A program made the position numbers and the translations under genes. The notes beneath the pieces are model-generated. The model was not told the origin of the DNA. It was given only the letters and a program-made list of their open reading frames with translations, and did not search any database. 64,000 bases of DNA. Origin: Liolophura sinensis. Taxonomy: Eukaryota > Mollusca > Polyplacophora > Chitonida > Chitonidae. Positions within the stretch are counted from its first letter, which is position 1. Each line of letters opens with the position of its first letter. The stretch is from the NCBI RefSeq assembly GCF_032854445.1, contig NC_088299.1, positions 5,929,001 through 5,993,000 of the forward strand, in the 5' to 3' direction. Shown here piece after piece: positions 41,601 to 56,600 of the stretch.

Positions 41601-44600
41601 GTCTGCTATACTCATGAATTTGGGCACAATTTTGTGCACAGGTCGGCCTTGGGCACAGCTGCTAATCTATTAAATTTTGACTCATCTGGATCAGAATTTT
41701 TACACAATTTTTTACTACTGAGAAACAGAAATGTAGAGTATTTCCCTTTGTTTTGGGATGGAGGTTAGCATTCAGTCCCTTTTACTTTTAGCTAGTTATT
41801 CATTTAGTGTCATTTAAGATAACCTGTCACATAACTTGATTATTAAGACAGCATTCCTAACACATTTCAGTAAGCAGATCTGCAAAATAAAAGAAAATCA
41901 ATACCAAAGAACAGATAAAGCATATCTCAACATCCCCTAGTCCAGAGAAGATTTCAACGAATGTGTGTACTTATTTTGAGGTATCAAATATTAATATGCC
42001 CATTTCCAAGTCATATATTATTAAATAAAACAAAAATGTTTTATTCGTCGGTTTCAATATCCATCACTCCAAAAAAACACTTCCCTACAGAGCTGAGTTT
42101 TGCTTGGGATAAATTCATGTAGAATGTTTGTGTAGGCCAACATTTTTTTACACCAAATCATATAAACTCTGTGAATATCTCTGATCTTGTACTTCTCTTC
42201 AGATTAATTGATTTGCAAAAACCTGATTTAAAAAACTAGTCTGAATTTCGGATAAATGGTGGTGCATTCCTCCTGGGATGTAAACACTAAGGAATTGGTC
42301 CCAGCCAAAAACATGTACACTCAGCCCTATGTGGTTCCCTCCTAATTTTTTCCTATTTCAATAACAGATCATTTCTATTGAAGAGGGTCTATATTGGGAG
42401 AAAAGCCACACTGATTTTTCTCAGACAACAGGATAAATTTTCCTGTTGCATATTTATTTTCAATTTACGAGAAAATGGACAAGAGATGTTTTACAGTCTC
42501 ATTCAACATGCTGGTCACCCATTTCTAAATGTAACTAGTGAGAAATACGGAAGTGAGGAGGTAAAACCTTTTGTCGGTGGCACAAATTGGCACCCCCCCT
42601 GTACAGAGCCTCATGGCTGCTTGAGACAGAGTTATGTCCAGGCTGTCTGATCAGTTATTGATTAAGTCAGTGAGCTTCAATGAGATTTTTAACACTCCCC
42701 GCACTGGGGCTCATCAGAAATCGCCCCATGCTTTCCAGGTCACACAAATGTGCAGCTGCTTTGTTGGCAAAATATAAAACTTTAATCTATTTGTATATGC
42801 ATCTAATTTATTTCTCCAAAAAATTTCATTTAAGTTTAATGTTGGAATTGATGAGAACCAACATTGATGGCTTCACTCTCCATATATTTAATCAGTTTAA
42901 ACTTACATAGCAACCATAAAAAGAGCCATCTACAAGGTGTACAACATTTTATGACGGCAACTTTAACGTGATTTTCATTTGCCTATACATACTTATACCT
43001 ACAATATAAATAATGAGTGGATTAATTGTTTTGGTCATTTTGGTGAAGATCATTCCATGTCATTCTGTGAGTTAAGTGTCAACCTCCAATTGCACATCAC
43101 TGCCTTGAAACACAATGATCAACCACAATCAAACACCCCCACATATATATGGGTCCCTCACCTAAGAATTACATGTTAACTATTAACTGGCCTTTAACCA
43201 ATGCACTTGTATGCTCAACCATTCAGTTCCTGCAGTTTCTCTTGTGGGCCTATGAGTCAACTTGCCAGATGGCCGTAAAAAATAGAACAATGTTCATTGT
43301 TAAAAGGAAGAACATATATGAGGATAGCTTACCTTCATTGAATGCTGTAACTATAAACTTAAATCCTTTGCCCAGGGGACCTTTGCCGTCTGTTCTGCAA
43401 GCACAAAGGGAGAACAAAGAACAAATTAGCATCATAACTTACGCTTTATTTATTTATTTATTTGATTGTTGTCTAATGTCATATTCCAGATTTTTTAACT
43501 TGTACATTCATTTTGAGGGGGGGGGGGGGGGAGAGAAATCTGTAACATTTGGCAAGTTACTAACAGACTTGCATGTATGATCATGTACAGATATGTGAAC
43601 CAAACTGGTCAAAGACAAGTGATAACAAATGGTAGACTGTTCAAATGTCTTACAGCCACCAGCGCTCCACCAACAGTGAAGCACATACTCCCTGTCCAAG
43701 GTTGGGTTGAATCATTACCGACTAAAAGACAAGCACCTTTAACCACTTAGCCATGTCACCTGCTTAGTACCAAATTATCCATTATGAATTTACCCAAAAA
43801 ATAGTTCCCAAGCAGATTTCAACATTTATTTGAAACAGACTGACCAAAATACATTTTTTCTATGTTCCCAATAAGCATGCATGTGTCAATCACACTATAT
43901 AAATTACAATATACATGCGCTGAAAAAAAAAATCACTTTCATTGTTTATTCTATAATAATCAACTTTCTATTCTACTGTATGTGATATTTTTCATTCTTC
44001 TGAATCGATCAGTACTTGGGTACGACGTAAAACACCAATAAAAAAACATAAATATAAAATCAAATAGTGCTTGGTATAAACAGAACTCATATCTTGAAGG
44101 ACATCTCTCAAAATAGCCAACTCTTGCTATTGCTAATTAAGACGAGAATCAGCTGTCAGTGTCCCCACGGTGTGTCACACCAATCCCCAGCCCGATGACG
44201 CACTCTGTGTCACATTACACAGCAGACGGAAACAATTCTGTTAAAACATTTGTCCGCACTACTCACAATTTCAAGAGGTAACTCTATTTCAAACATTCAA
44301 ATTCAATTTTTGCCCCGGACGGGCATGGCCATGTGTAAACATGGTGGGCGCGTTTTGAATTCCATTACTGTGCTGAGTCAGAGAATCCTGCAATTAAACG
44401 ACACCGCCGCAAGTGTCGCCCAGTTTTGTTCTATTAATGCCGTGTTGCCGATATTAAGCATTGTTCCACTATCCGCCTCCGGATCGTCTGCCTGATCCTC
44501 TTTTTAAGGTGACCCGACAGAGGGCAGTTTTCTAATATGGCTGTGTCTTGCGGTCTCACATCTGCCGGAACGATTTGGATTGATCTACTACATTAAAACT

Positions 44601-47600
44601 GTAAACAATCGTGAGTGAGCATTACTCTTGGTGAAGGAGAGATATAAACAGACTCTCAAATAACCATGCAGGGATTCCTGGATTGATAATTCAGGGGGGA
44701 AAAGTGCATGTCAGGAAATGAAAATGGCAACAAAAATGCGAAAAAGAAAGTCGCTTCCAGATGTTATTAAAGGATTCACAGACAGTGACTTAATTTAAGA
44801 AACCTATCTACCTTCGAAAAACATTCTTCAAACATATAGCAAAATGTACATAAATAATAATATGTTATAAACATGTGACACAGAGTTTATGTTTGCCTTT
44901 TTTTTGAAACAGTATTTTCACTTTGACTTCCATCCCAAGTAGAACATATAGTTATTGGCAGATTAATTATCAAAATATTGCTAGGGGATTTTTGCCCTGA
45001 ATGCAGCAGTGCAGAAAGCTTAATTATCAAAATAGAGATTGCCCCTAAAACGAGATCATTGGCTAAACGTGTCACAGGACGAGTACAATGCTAAGACATC
45101 CTAATTCTTTTTGCGCTGATATTGGCTGATAATAATAATCTGGGATGCCAACAGGAAATTGCTTTACAATTTGGACTCTTGTATTAACTGGTCTAACTTG
45201 TAAAGTCCACTGATGAGCATATTCCAGGAAAATTATGATTATGTTTCAAGTTGTCTACGAGGAACCACCAAATGGCAAGTGGCTTACACGACAAAGTTGG
45301 GGATGTTTTTTCAAGATCTCCTTGGAGAGATGTCGATTAGGCCTGGTGAAGGCCGAAGCCTTCTATACACACTCCCTTGTCACGACCAACTGACTCTAAC
45401 AACATTTACCGGGAAAAGATTACATTTAGAGAGTAGCTCGTGGGCATGGTATAGGGTCTTGTCCACCATCACAGATGACGCAGAGGGACATTCCCAGGGT
45501 GGAACCATTGGCATTTTGCTTCTCTGCAGGCGTTCACTGCCCAGAAGACCTGCCACCCATAGATTACTGCAGTGGGAGAAAATGCACCCAAATAAAAAAA
45601 GAAGTCTCTATGGATTGCCCGTGAGGAGGAAATGCCGGCGGTGGGCGCAATTCAAATAGAGCCCAGTGGTGATGACTCAGTCTGCAAGGTCGTTCCTGGG
45701 CAAGAACCCAGCGACATGCTCAATCACAAGAAGTCCTGTTCTGTCAACAGTCTTTATAGTTACATGTATTACATAGCAAGTGCATACAGACACATATATC
45801 TATAATCACCGGGTGACATTGTGGCAAGGTTAACACACTTTGATACATCTGATTTACTGTAAACTGGATTCCTCTAAAATATGGTAAAAAGTGCATAATT
45901 ACTGGCAAATAAATGTGAAAAAATATTACTTTTGGAGCAGAAACTTATATTTTTCCTCCACTTTTATATCACCCTACCTTCCAAACAACCCTTAAAATAC
46001 TTTTTTTAAGATCAATAGTTCGCTCAGAATCAGGAAAAATGATTTAACGTTGTACTTAACAATTTTTCACTCATATGACGACGAAGGAGTCATTAGGGTG
46101 CAGGTACATGTAATGTGCCTCCTTGTTGCAGGACGGATTTCCACTGCTCTTTTATCTGGTGCTGCTTCACTAAGACGCATTACCAAAGGCAAGTAAATGC
46201 CCTGCCCAAGCCATTATACTGATATGGGTCAACCAGTCGTTGCACTATCCCCTTCACGCTGAACGCCAAGTGAGGAAGTTACAACTCCCTCTTTTAAGGT
46301 CTTAGGTGTGACTCTAGCCAGGATTGATCTTGGATCTACCGCTCCAGAACCATGTAGAATAGAGGTACTACACGTAGTGGCGTCAAAAGTAACATAAGAT
46401 GTCCACAATTCACAAAGATGTGATGTTGTACAGGTGTTCCCTGGCATGTACAGGCATGTGACTAATTAATTCATAGGATCAAATCCATGTTTCTCAGTTA
46501 TTTAAAGGCATGAATGAACCATAGCTGTAAAACAAAAGTTATAAACAACCTATTTAAAATATTGCATATGCATGGATACATATATACAATATAAGTATCA
46601 CAACAGGTTCCTGAGAACAATTTTATTTCCTAGAGAAATACATGTAAATGTACATAAACGAATTATTTGAACTTAGCATACAGCGAAGCACACAGACAAC
46701 ATATGCTGTTGAAAAAGAGGATTTTGAGATCCCCAAGATCTGACAACTGACCAGGAAATTTGTTCACCTGGCGGACAACACATGAAGTACATTTTTTTAA
46801 CCATCCAGCAGCAAAAACATCATCACAGTATGTGCCCAAGGTCATGTGACTGCACAGAGTGTTAGCATACAGCCAAGCACACAAGGATTTGAACTCGGGT
46901 CTCTGTGACCCGTCCAGCGCTCTACCAATTGAGCTAAAGGGAAATTCCTGTTAGCTACTGCTAGTATAAGCACTGAAAAGCTGCTCCCATTACAATAGCA
47001 GCAAGGAAAGGTGGATAAGACAGATTTTCAAATACTTTTTGGCTCCACACAAACTTACGCATTTTACTCTAAACGAACTCACTAGAGTTCATCATGCAGG
47101 AACAATTAAGTTCTTTTTAATTCTTCTTTGGGCCTCCGTGGCTCAGTTGGTTAACGCGCTAGCACAGCGTAATGACCCAAGAGCCTTTGACCAATGCAGT
47201 CGCGGTGAGTTCAAGTCCAGTTCATGCTGGCTTCCTCTCCGGCCATATGTGGAAAGGTCTGGCAGCAACCTGCAGATGGTTGTGGGTCTTCCACGGGCTC
47301 TGCTCGGTTTCCTCCCACCAAAATGATGGCCGCCGTTGTATAAGTGAAATATTCTTGAGTACGACATAAAACACTAATCAAATAAATAAATAAATAAATA
47401 ATTCTTCTGCCTTTTCCTTCATACATGTTTGCATGTACGACTTTTTATCTTTTAAATAGTTTTCATCTCGCAACAACATATATGAAATCCCTGAGTAATT
47501 ATTCAACTTTCTGTTTCCACAAAAAATCTGACTATGTGCCCCATCTGGATCTTAACAATTACATAACAAACTAGATTACAAGTACAGTTACCTTCAATGA

Positions 47601-50600
47601 AGCCAATCAAATTATTCTACGGATTCCTGACATCTCATCAGTTCATGAAAAATTTACACCACACATAACAACCGATCTGACCACCTGAACCAAATTAATA
47701 TTCTAAATTCTCTATGTAGTTTGAAAGAAGATATCACTTCATTAAATCTGCGCCCATAATCTTGATCATTTCATACATGTGTTATGGCTATACCCTGAGG
47801 TAATGTCAACCCGCTGCAATTGCTTCTATTCTTTACGGCTTCATTTTGGCTAAATGGCCACAAATGCAACATATTTCAGCTCAACATGCGATTGGCTATA
47901 ACATCACTGAAAAAAGTTTAAATTTATCAGAAATACAAATGCTGTATAGTCTCTGAAATAGCTAAAACCCAAAGTTGTATGGTTGAACAGATATGCATAC
48001 ACATATGTATTTATTTATTTATTTGAGTGGTGATTGAATATTTCACTTATACAACGGCAGCCAGCATTATGGTGGGCGGAAACCGGGCAGTGCCCGGGGG
48101 AAACCCACGACCATCTGCAGGTTGCTGACAGACTTTCCCCCTTACGACCGGAGAGGAAGCCAGCATGAGCTGGAATTGAACTCACAGCGACCGCACTGGT
48201 GAGAGGCTCATGGGTCATCACACTGTGCTAGCGCGCTAACCAACTGAGCCACGGAAGCCTGCATACATGTATGTACATGTATTGCCGATAAATACACACT
48301 TGGCTTTACAAATACCAGATTGCACCACAACCTTTCAGGACAGGTGCTTCAAATTTTTCGTAGACACACTAATGTATGGTCTCTTTAGCTAGATACATGT
48401 ATAAATACTGATTAAAAAAAATAAAAAAAAAATAAACCAGAGCCTGGCTGTGCTAGATGTTTACAAAACACATACGTTATGCCCTTAGTCCCTCTAGGAC
48501 TTAAGGGAAATATCAAAGCACACACCCACGTACATTGGGGACTCACTGTGTCACAATGAAAGCCAAGTACAATTCCATAAGTGTACAATCTGATATAAAT
48601 GAAAACCATTAAAGCAACGTCCTTCAAAAATTACTCAGATTATGGCAATATTCATAAGAAAATGTGAGCCACATTTGAACATGCAGTCTTACGTTAATAC
48701 TTAGTTTTTTTTCAGATATCTTCCTCAAGACAAAAACCTAACCCATGGACAGGTGCAAATGCAGTGGTCTTCATTGCATTCACTACAGGGAAAGGGGTTG
48801 GGGGACATAAAAAAATACCATGTCCATATGTGTAGGCTGGAAAGTCATATGAATTATTCAGTTCAATCCAATAGGTTCTGTTCCGCGAACTGTTACATCC
48901 TTCTTCACAAAAGGAAGCAATCTCTTTCCCATAATGCAAAGCCATCGCACAGCATGTTTCACAAAGCTCAAGGCTGTCACGAATATCTCAAGAAGCCGTA
49001 GTACCTTTGTGCCTTTGGAAGTTGGGGGAAGGATACTGGAATAACCAGCCACGAAACGTTTGGGAATCATGACAAAAACAGTACATATCCTATCGATACT
49101 ACCGCATTTAAAGATCTAGTGCTGAGATTTTCACGAACCTTTTTTTTTGTTGTTGTTATAAAAAAAAGTGTGTCCTTCAAAGCAAATGTTAATGCTCACA
49201 TTACTGACATAAGCAATGATAGGAGTTAAGACTGAAAGGTGTCTTTCGAACTTGAAATGAACCGTTATTACATACCCATATAAATGTGTTTAACTTTCTT
49301 CAATATTCCACCTTCTTTCATAATTCTGGTCTCTGTTCTATAAGTGAAATATTCTTAAGTGCAGCGTGAAAAAAAACCAAAAAAACAATCAAATAAATAA
49401 ATAAGTATATGTTCAATTTAGTCCTGGCCATTTGGCTAATTAAAATACACAATATAACTGTCGCCCAGCTGTAGGTGGAAAACATCAGACAGCATGTATA
49501 TGTACATTCATGAATGTTTATTTATTTTATTTATTTGATTGGTGTTTTACGTGGTCTCAAGAATATTTCACTTATGCGATGTAGGTCAACATTATGGTGG
49601 GTGTAAACCATGCAAAGAGAGAGGAAGCCAGAATGAGCTGGGCTTGAACTCACAGCAACTGCATTGGTGAGAGGCTCCTGGGCCATTCCACGCTAACCAA
49701 CTGAGCCACAGTGGCCCCTCCCTTAATGAATGCGGAATTACTGTATTTCAACTCAAGTTAAGCAGTTTTCAAGCCACAGATTTTGTTCATTCTGATTCCA
49801 CCTTACAGATTTATTTATTTATTTGACTGGTGCTTTTATACCTTACTCAAGAATATTTGACCACCATTATGGTGGGAGGAAACCGTGCAGAGCCCAGCGA
49901 AAACCCACAACCATCCGCAGGTTGCTGGTAGACCTTCCCAGTTTATATAGAGACCTTATAGAGACACTTAAAGAGTTTTTTGTGAAGTACATGTCTGATT
50001 AATTTCTTGTCAGATAAACTTAAGTGTTGGCATCAAATGTATCATTTTAAAGCTTTTATGTGCTTCTGAACGTGCAATTTTACATACCAATTTTTTAGGT
50101 GAAAAGAATAAATCCACAAATCTTAAAGCATATAGGAACTGTATCTCTAACTTGCTTAAACATCAATCAATAATTAGTACATAAAAGAAACATGAAAGAA
50201 TTATGGGATATACATGCACATGTTGTTAAGCTTTATTGAAATGTTGTACTATTCTTTTCATAATTTGATGACGATTTTAATTGAAGATCTTTCCAGCTTC
50301 AATTGTTCGAGGTACATGCAGACTCACACGCAATGCAAGACAAAATTAGAAGTCGATTAGAATCATGATAAAAACTTCTTTTTCCATATTGAAGATAGAA
50401 GATTTCCAGCGAAATTACAAGATTCCTATCAATACTTCAAAGGAAAAAAATGTTTCATCAAAAAACGGTAAGTCTAGATTTGTTGTTAAGAATCCCTATC
50501 AATTCCTTTAGAATCCGGACTATATACAAACACGTATATAGACATAAGACATACGCAGACAGTCTGATTACACTAGGATCCTAATCTTTAGACACTTTGT

Positions 50601-53600
50601 TGTTTTCCAACCAAAGAAAATGCCAAGAAGCTGTATATTTGTTGCAGCCGCACCTCATTCATAAACAGCATCCCTCGTGGTGGGTTAAATGTCAGGCCAG
50701 TCAAACTGCTGAGCACAAGGGCCTCTGATCCAATCTTATGACATTTCCTCGTGTTCCTAACACCCCTGGCTGAAATGTACGCATTCAGGAGGCAACTGTT
50801 TGGCAGATATCAAAAAATGCCATCATCAGCCATACTGGTTCATATAACAGCGGGAGGAGATTACATCCTGTGATAAAAATTAGCCTTGATCCAAATTCTG
50901 AACTCGCATGTTTGTGAAACCCTTTGAGTTCTCGTGATCATGTAAACCTGATAGCAAAATTTTACACTGATGCCACTGTATATGGCCACATGTACATGTA
51001 CTGTGCCTTGAAATTTTGACCACTGCTGATGGTCAGGCTTAAAAGTATAAGGGTGTTTTACAAAAAATCAAATTTTATTATTGCATTTTACTTTCATCTT
51101 TTGACTGAATCAACTAAGTTAGTGGGTGGAACAGACCTTCCCTTCAACAACAATAATATTGCATGTTTAACACTGAATGGAAATAATTTTATTTTGGTTC
51201 TAGTACATGCAATAATTGGAAGAAGACACTTAAAAAAGTAGTCTGGTCAAATGTAACATCAACCAGTGAGGGTTCAATCCCAACAATACTTCATATTGGT
51301 GCCTTACATTCATTGGTCAATTTTGAACAGAGTGCAATCTGATATTTAACATTGAAAAAATTATGTACTTTAAAGGTCCCAATGTAAAAGAAACTCTTTT
51401 TATGGACTTTCCTTGTTTAAGTTCTTGAAATACCACTTTCAAGGATTTTAATGACCAGTGGAACCCCAACTTAAATCAATCTGATAATACCCATGAAAGT
51501 TTTCGTTCACTTCACACTCTCTCAGTCACAGCCTTTCGGGATTCATTATTGTCATGGTAAGACTATGTTTAGGGTTTCCTCCAAGTGTGGACTGTCTGGC
51601 ATCACAAATTCCAGAGCCTTGAGATATCTGCCTATGAACCTGACATACAAGGACTGACACTTCCAGGCTTCCAGCAGACAGGAAGCGCACGTGGGTACGG
51701 GGTAAGCTCATTCAGGAAAGTCCTGCCATACACACCACTGTGAAGAGTGAAAATTCCAGGCAATATTTACAATCCAGATGTAATGGTATTCAGCTGTACC
51801 ACAAATGATTTCGATTATCTTGCCCCATTGAGACCATGACTGACTGATCGAATCAGGGCCATTCTTAATGCCCGGGCAGCACGGAAGAGCTCCAGCAGAC
51901 ATCAGCTACTGAGATTTTCGTGAAATTTCATGTGGAATAAATATAACTTGCAATGTTCGCTGCATAGCATCAGGGATTGCTTGCCAGGGAAATGTCAATC
52001 AACAAAGGCCAATACATTATAGAGTTGCGTGCGATATTAGCTCAAACTCCATGTTCATGATATTCTCAATTCTGCTCATTTTTCTTTGGTGTTGAACAAA
52101 AAGAGCATCATTTCCTTCTGTAAGAATTCCATCCAATTTGTCTTTTTCTTATACAGAAAACGATATCAGAAAATAAAAATCTCTTCAGAACATTAAAGAC
52201 ATTTTAAGACTAAGAAGACCCTTTTTCCAAGAGCTAAGCACTTAAAGGCTTACCACATGCTCTCTCAGAAATAAAGTATATGTGCGTCTATTATAACTAT
52301 TACATTCCTTTGTTGTGTTTCTTTTCTTTAAGGGATCACATGCAGCAAATCACACATTTTTCATGTATGCATTTTCTGTTTTCAACACTGACAACCTCAC
52401 TAAAACTTCTGGACTTCGAGAAAAAAAATCCACTCAGAGATGTACCCAGGCATAACAACAATGATGGATAAAACTGTGCACATTTGTTCACAAGCAGTTT
52501 CCTCTGACACCTCATTTTTATAGACGAAATGTCATTAAGATATCATCAAAGTTATGCAATATTATATCAAATGTCACAGACATGCCACACAACATTTTGG
52601 CATGAAAATTGAAGTCATATGTGGTACTGCATCTCGCTTTCAATATAAGCATTAACATTCAAAATCAATTAAACATATGTTTAGTATCTGTGCACGTGGG
52701 TGACAGCATTCCTACAATTGTATATATCTGCCAAGCTATATGGTAATATGCCACAGTCTGTCACATGATAACGGAGTCTGAGGACCCAGGATACGGGCTG
52801 ACTTTTAAGTGGCCAATTAGAGTGTCAGCAAGTGGAATTAGATTAGATGGCAGTGCAACTTGTGGTAATCCTAGCATAAGCTGATAACACTCTGGAACAA
52901 TTAGCAGCTTTCTGTAGCATGTGTGTGGCAAGAGTACATGTAGGTGTCTGCTTATTCTACAGGAACATTGGTGCATAAGTCACCCGACGTAGACCAGCAA
53001 ATGAGGATCGTAGTCAATATCAAACCAAAGCAGTCCTGACAGTATGATAGTTGGCAAATGGTCACACATAACCAGTGGCATACATTATCCTGTTAACTCA
53101 GGCAGGGATTTATTCTAACTGTTCATATAAAAGCCTAAGAGAAAAGAACACATATATACAACCTACACCTTAAATGAAAGAGCTATACTTAAGGTTAAAT
53201 AAAATAACTTGAAAGGACTAAACCTAAAGTACAGTGACATCACAATGAATATTCATGAGGAAGGAAGGGGGCTTTTCACTCGACAAACCAAAAATATGGC
53301 GGCACTTTCGAATCGGCACATTTTGTAGAAAATGAAAATGTTTAAAACTGTTTTTCTCTCTTGCACAAACTCTTACAAAAAATCTAAAAAAAAAAAAAAT
53401 AGAATTCCACACAGCTTGTATAACTCTTTCATTTAAGGTATGGGTTGTAAAAATGTGTTGCTTTTTTTTTAAACAGTAGCAAATTAGCAAATTGCATACT
53501 TCCTAGCACTATGGCTTAAGGAGAATTGGGCAAAAAGCACACAGTGATGTTAATCGCAATATATTCAATGTCACTGGCCTAGAATGTCTCAAAATGCTAG

Positions 53601-56600
53601 AATGCTGAAGTAGCTACTCTGTGACTCTTATCACCCTAAGGTTGATAATCATTCAAACACATTTCAATCAGCATAAAATAGTTCAGTTAAAGAGGGCTGT
53701 GAAGAGAAATGATTGATTTATTAATTTAATAATAATGCCTTATTCTTAATTTTTTTGCTTATTTGTTTACTATGGGTGCAGGAAAACCGCAATGCCCAGT
53801 GTAAACCACCAACTTTTGTCAAGATACTGCAGACCTTTCCCACGTGTTATGTGTATACAGATTTGTACACCATACTGTCATAGTGACCTTGTAAATGGCC
53901 ATATGACTGTTGTTAATCGCTTATTTTTATCAATGGATCACAAGCAATGGGAGCAGGGGCAACTGTAAATAATAATGTGAATTACTTTTTTAGAAATCTC
54001 AAATTTATGACGGGTTTTTAAATACGACATTTTGCCCTGACACCAAGGCTTAAAGAAGGATTTATATCAGCCGAAGGGTGAGAATGTGTGGGGGTAGGGG
54101 GGAAGTGGCTGATGGGGACAAACAAAGGCAGATGCGATTCAGGACAAATGAACAGCCAGCTGTGATAGCCAATTAGGACTGCTCATCAAGATATTACACT
54201 GCGGGGCAAAGTTTAAATGTTAGGATCCTCACAAGACCGTACGACACAAAACCAGCGTGTAATGTATTTTGCAAATAGCAGCCGCCAAGATGGGAAATTG
54301 AAAAAAGTGAGGGGAAAAAAATTTACCAAATTTTTGCCTCAGGCCAAAATCCTCTTGATTTCAATGAAATCTGCAGAGCGGCCAATTGCAGAATCTTCAA
54401 AGTCGAATGATGGCCGCCTAAGTTTGGATTAATTACGTCCCTTTGGCTTGTTGGCAAAACACCTCACCGCAGAGTTAGCCATGAAGTGAGCTTTAATCAA
54501 ACACAGGTGCTGGTTAAATCCGTGTCACAGCGCAGTTTGACCTGATGTAATTTTTCAAAATGGCCCAGAAATTGCCTCAATCCTTCCTGAAACCCTTTAT
54601 CTGCCTAGTTTTCATTGTCCTGCTGGCTGTTCATTTTGTGATTTCCGCTGGTTTCATTTAAACAATCAGGAACGTCTTTGTTGTGGAATTATTCCAAAAT
54701 TTGATAAAGTCAACCGAGGAGTTATGCAAATTTAAATGATTTGTTGCATCGAGAAGAACTTAAAACATTAACATCAAATATTTTAAGTGTGAAAACGAGG
54801 GCTGAAATGTAATTAAATATGCATGTCTACGAACACATAAAGTTGATTGCTTCTTCCATTTACACATGCACGTACAGGCTTAACTTTCATTTTATGGCCA
54901 TTATATACCAATTCATGCAGAACAAAATGATTTTTATACAAATTTCAACTGCTAATTGCTGTTCATGTGCACATTAATACGTCCATGAATCTTCTGGCAT
55001 GAAAGGCTTAACCTGAATGTTACAACCCCCAGTAATTTAATTGCTGTCCCAAGATTACTGATGCACATGCATGTAGACTGATTATATACAGAAGAATGAA
55101 GTTGCAACCCACAAAGTGAAGATGTGTTTTTGAGCTGCTAAAATCTAATACCATAAAAAACCTAAATTTTGCCCAACACAGTGCATTTTTAAAGACAAAT
55201 GTGGTAAATCATCCAAAATTGCCCCCCCCCCCCCCCCCCGCCACCAACAAAAAAAAAATCATTTTTAAAGGCAAATAAATGTCACAATATATTCCTTCTT
55301 GGGATAAAACTAATATTTCCCCTCTATGATTATCATGCTACTTTCAAAACAAACCTCAAAATACCTTACTAAGATCAACATGACTTTCAGGATCAAGTAA
55401 GCAATAAACTTATTCAAAACATGTATTTCTGGTCTGTAAAAAGTTACATAAATGCAGAAAAATCACTAAACCCTTCCTACATGCGAGTATGTATATATGT
55501 GGACGTCAGCGTTAAAAATGGGCCCTTAAACTTATAAGGGCCATCAAACAAACGCATAACATACTATGGGCCAATCTGCAAACAATTACCGCTAAATCCA
55601 TATGATGAAAATCTTCCCATTGCTCTCTACAAGTGTCATGATCATGGTGGCAGCACTAATCCTGGGGCCCTCCTGGGGAAAGCTTGCACCCAGACTCCCC
55701 AGGGGAACCTCTGACAATTGTTTTCTCCCTGCAGATAATTGCTTTCCACAGTTACATTGGGGCTGGGGTATACTATTGTCCCTGTCCCTGAGCAGTAAGA
55801 AGGCCAATTATTCCCAGATGTTTACTGGCCTTGAACGGAAGTAATAATCTAATGCTTTCCCCAGTACATCCTGTCATTTAACTGCCACTGCTGTTTAATT
55901 CGCCTCTATCCTAAAATGGTGATCTGCTGCAACGTCTAGCCGCACATATTTATTACCACTAGTCACTCATCTTAGTAAAAACTGCAAAGAACTTTTTCAC
56001 AAAATAACAAATTTCTGTCTCAGATGTTAATTATTCACCCCTCTCCCCACTTCCATTTGATTTCATTTGATTGGTGTTTTACTCCGTACTCAAGAATATT
56101 TCACTTACACAACGGCGGCCAGCTTTATGGTAGGAGGAAACCAACGACCATTCGCAGATTACTGCCAGACCTTCCCACATACAGCCGGACAGGAAGCCAG
56201 CATAAGCTGGACTTGAACTCACTCCCCACTTCCAAATATAAATGGCATTATGCAGTCCAGAAGTAGTCAATTGATGTTTAAATGTATTAGCTTTATGGCG
56301 ATAGAAAACCGAGTTCACAGTGTATAAAACCACCAACACTCGGGCATATCTCTGCTGTTTTACTCAGTTTTATCCCATAGCAGTTTTTATTTAAAAAAAA
56401 AACAACAACAACAACAAGAACGGTGAACACAATGCATGGTCACAATTATGAATGATACTATGTAAATTGTAATTCAGGGGGAATTGAAGCTAGATTGGTA
56501 TTTTTACACTTTCCAAGTGCAAATATATATACAACATCACTTGACAGACCCTAATTTGTGTGGCCAAGCTGTCAGAGAGGTGGTAAAGTAATCATTGGCT

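Larger units (their letters stand above)
21716..43332 (-). other. Intron between CUB and LDLRa exons
   Basis: 21.6 kb GT-AG phase-1 intron, the longest here. It contains about ten SINE-A copies, one SINE-B (29470), the 106-bp satellite (32840-33651), a second copy of dispersed repeat E (35461), a coding-like relic (36588-36779), and tandem duplications at 25721, 40557 and 41203. Stretches 26.9-28.9, 34.0-35.2 and 37.0-40.5 kb hold no recognised feature. Confidence 0.85.

Noticed and set aside
45213-45659. Longest complete ORF in the window apart from exon-linked ones (148 codons, plus strand)
   Set aside because: No recognisable domain, compositional regularity or splice context; it lies inside an intron and antisense to the gene. 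Treated as chance.
46663-46884. 73-codon cysteine-containing minus ORF
   Set aside because: Adjacent to a tRNA-like head and probably the body of a SINE; no domain match.
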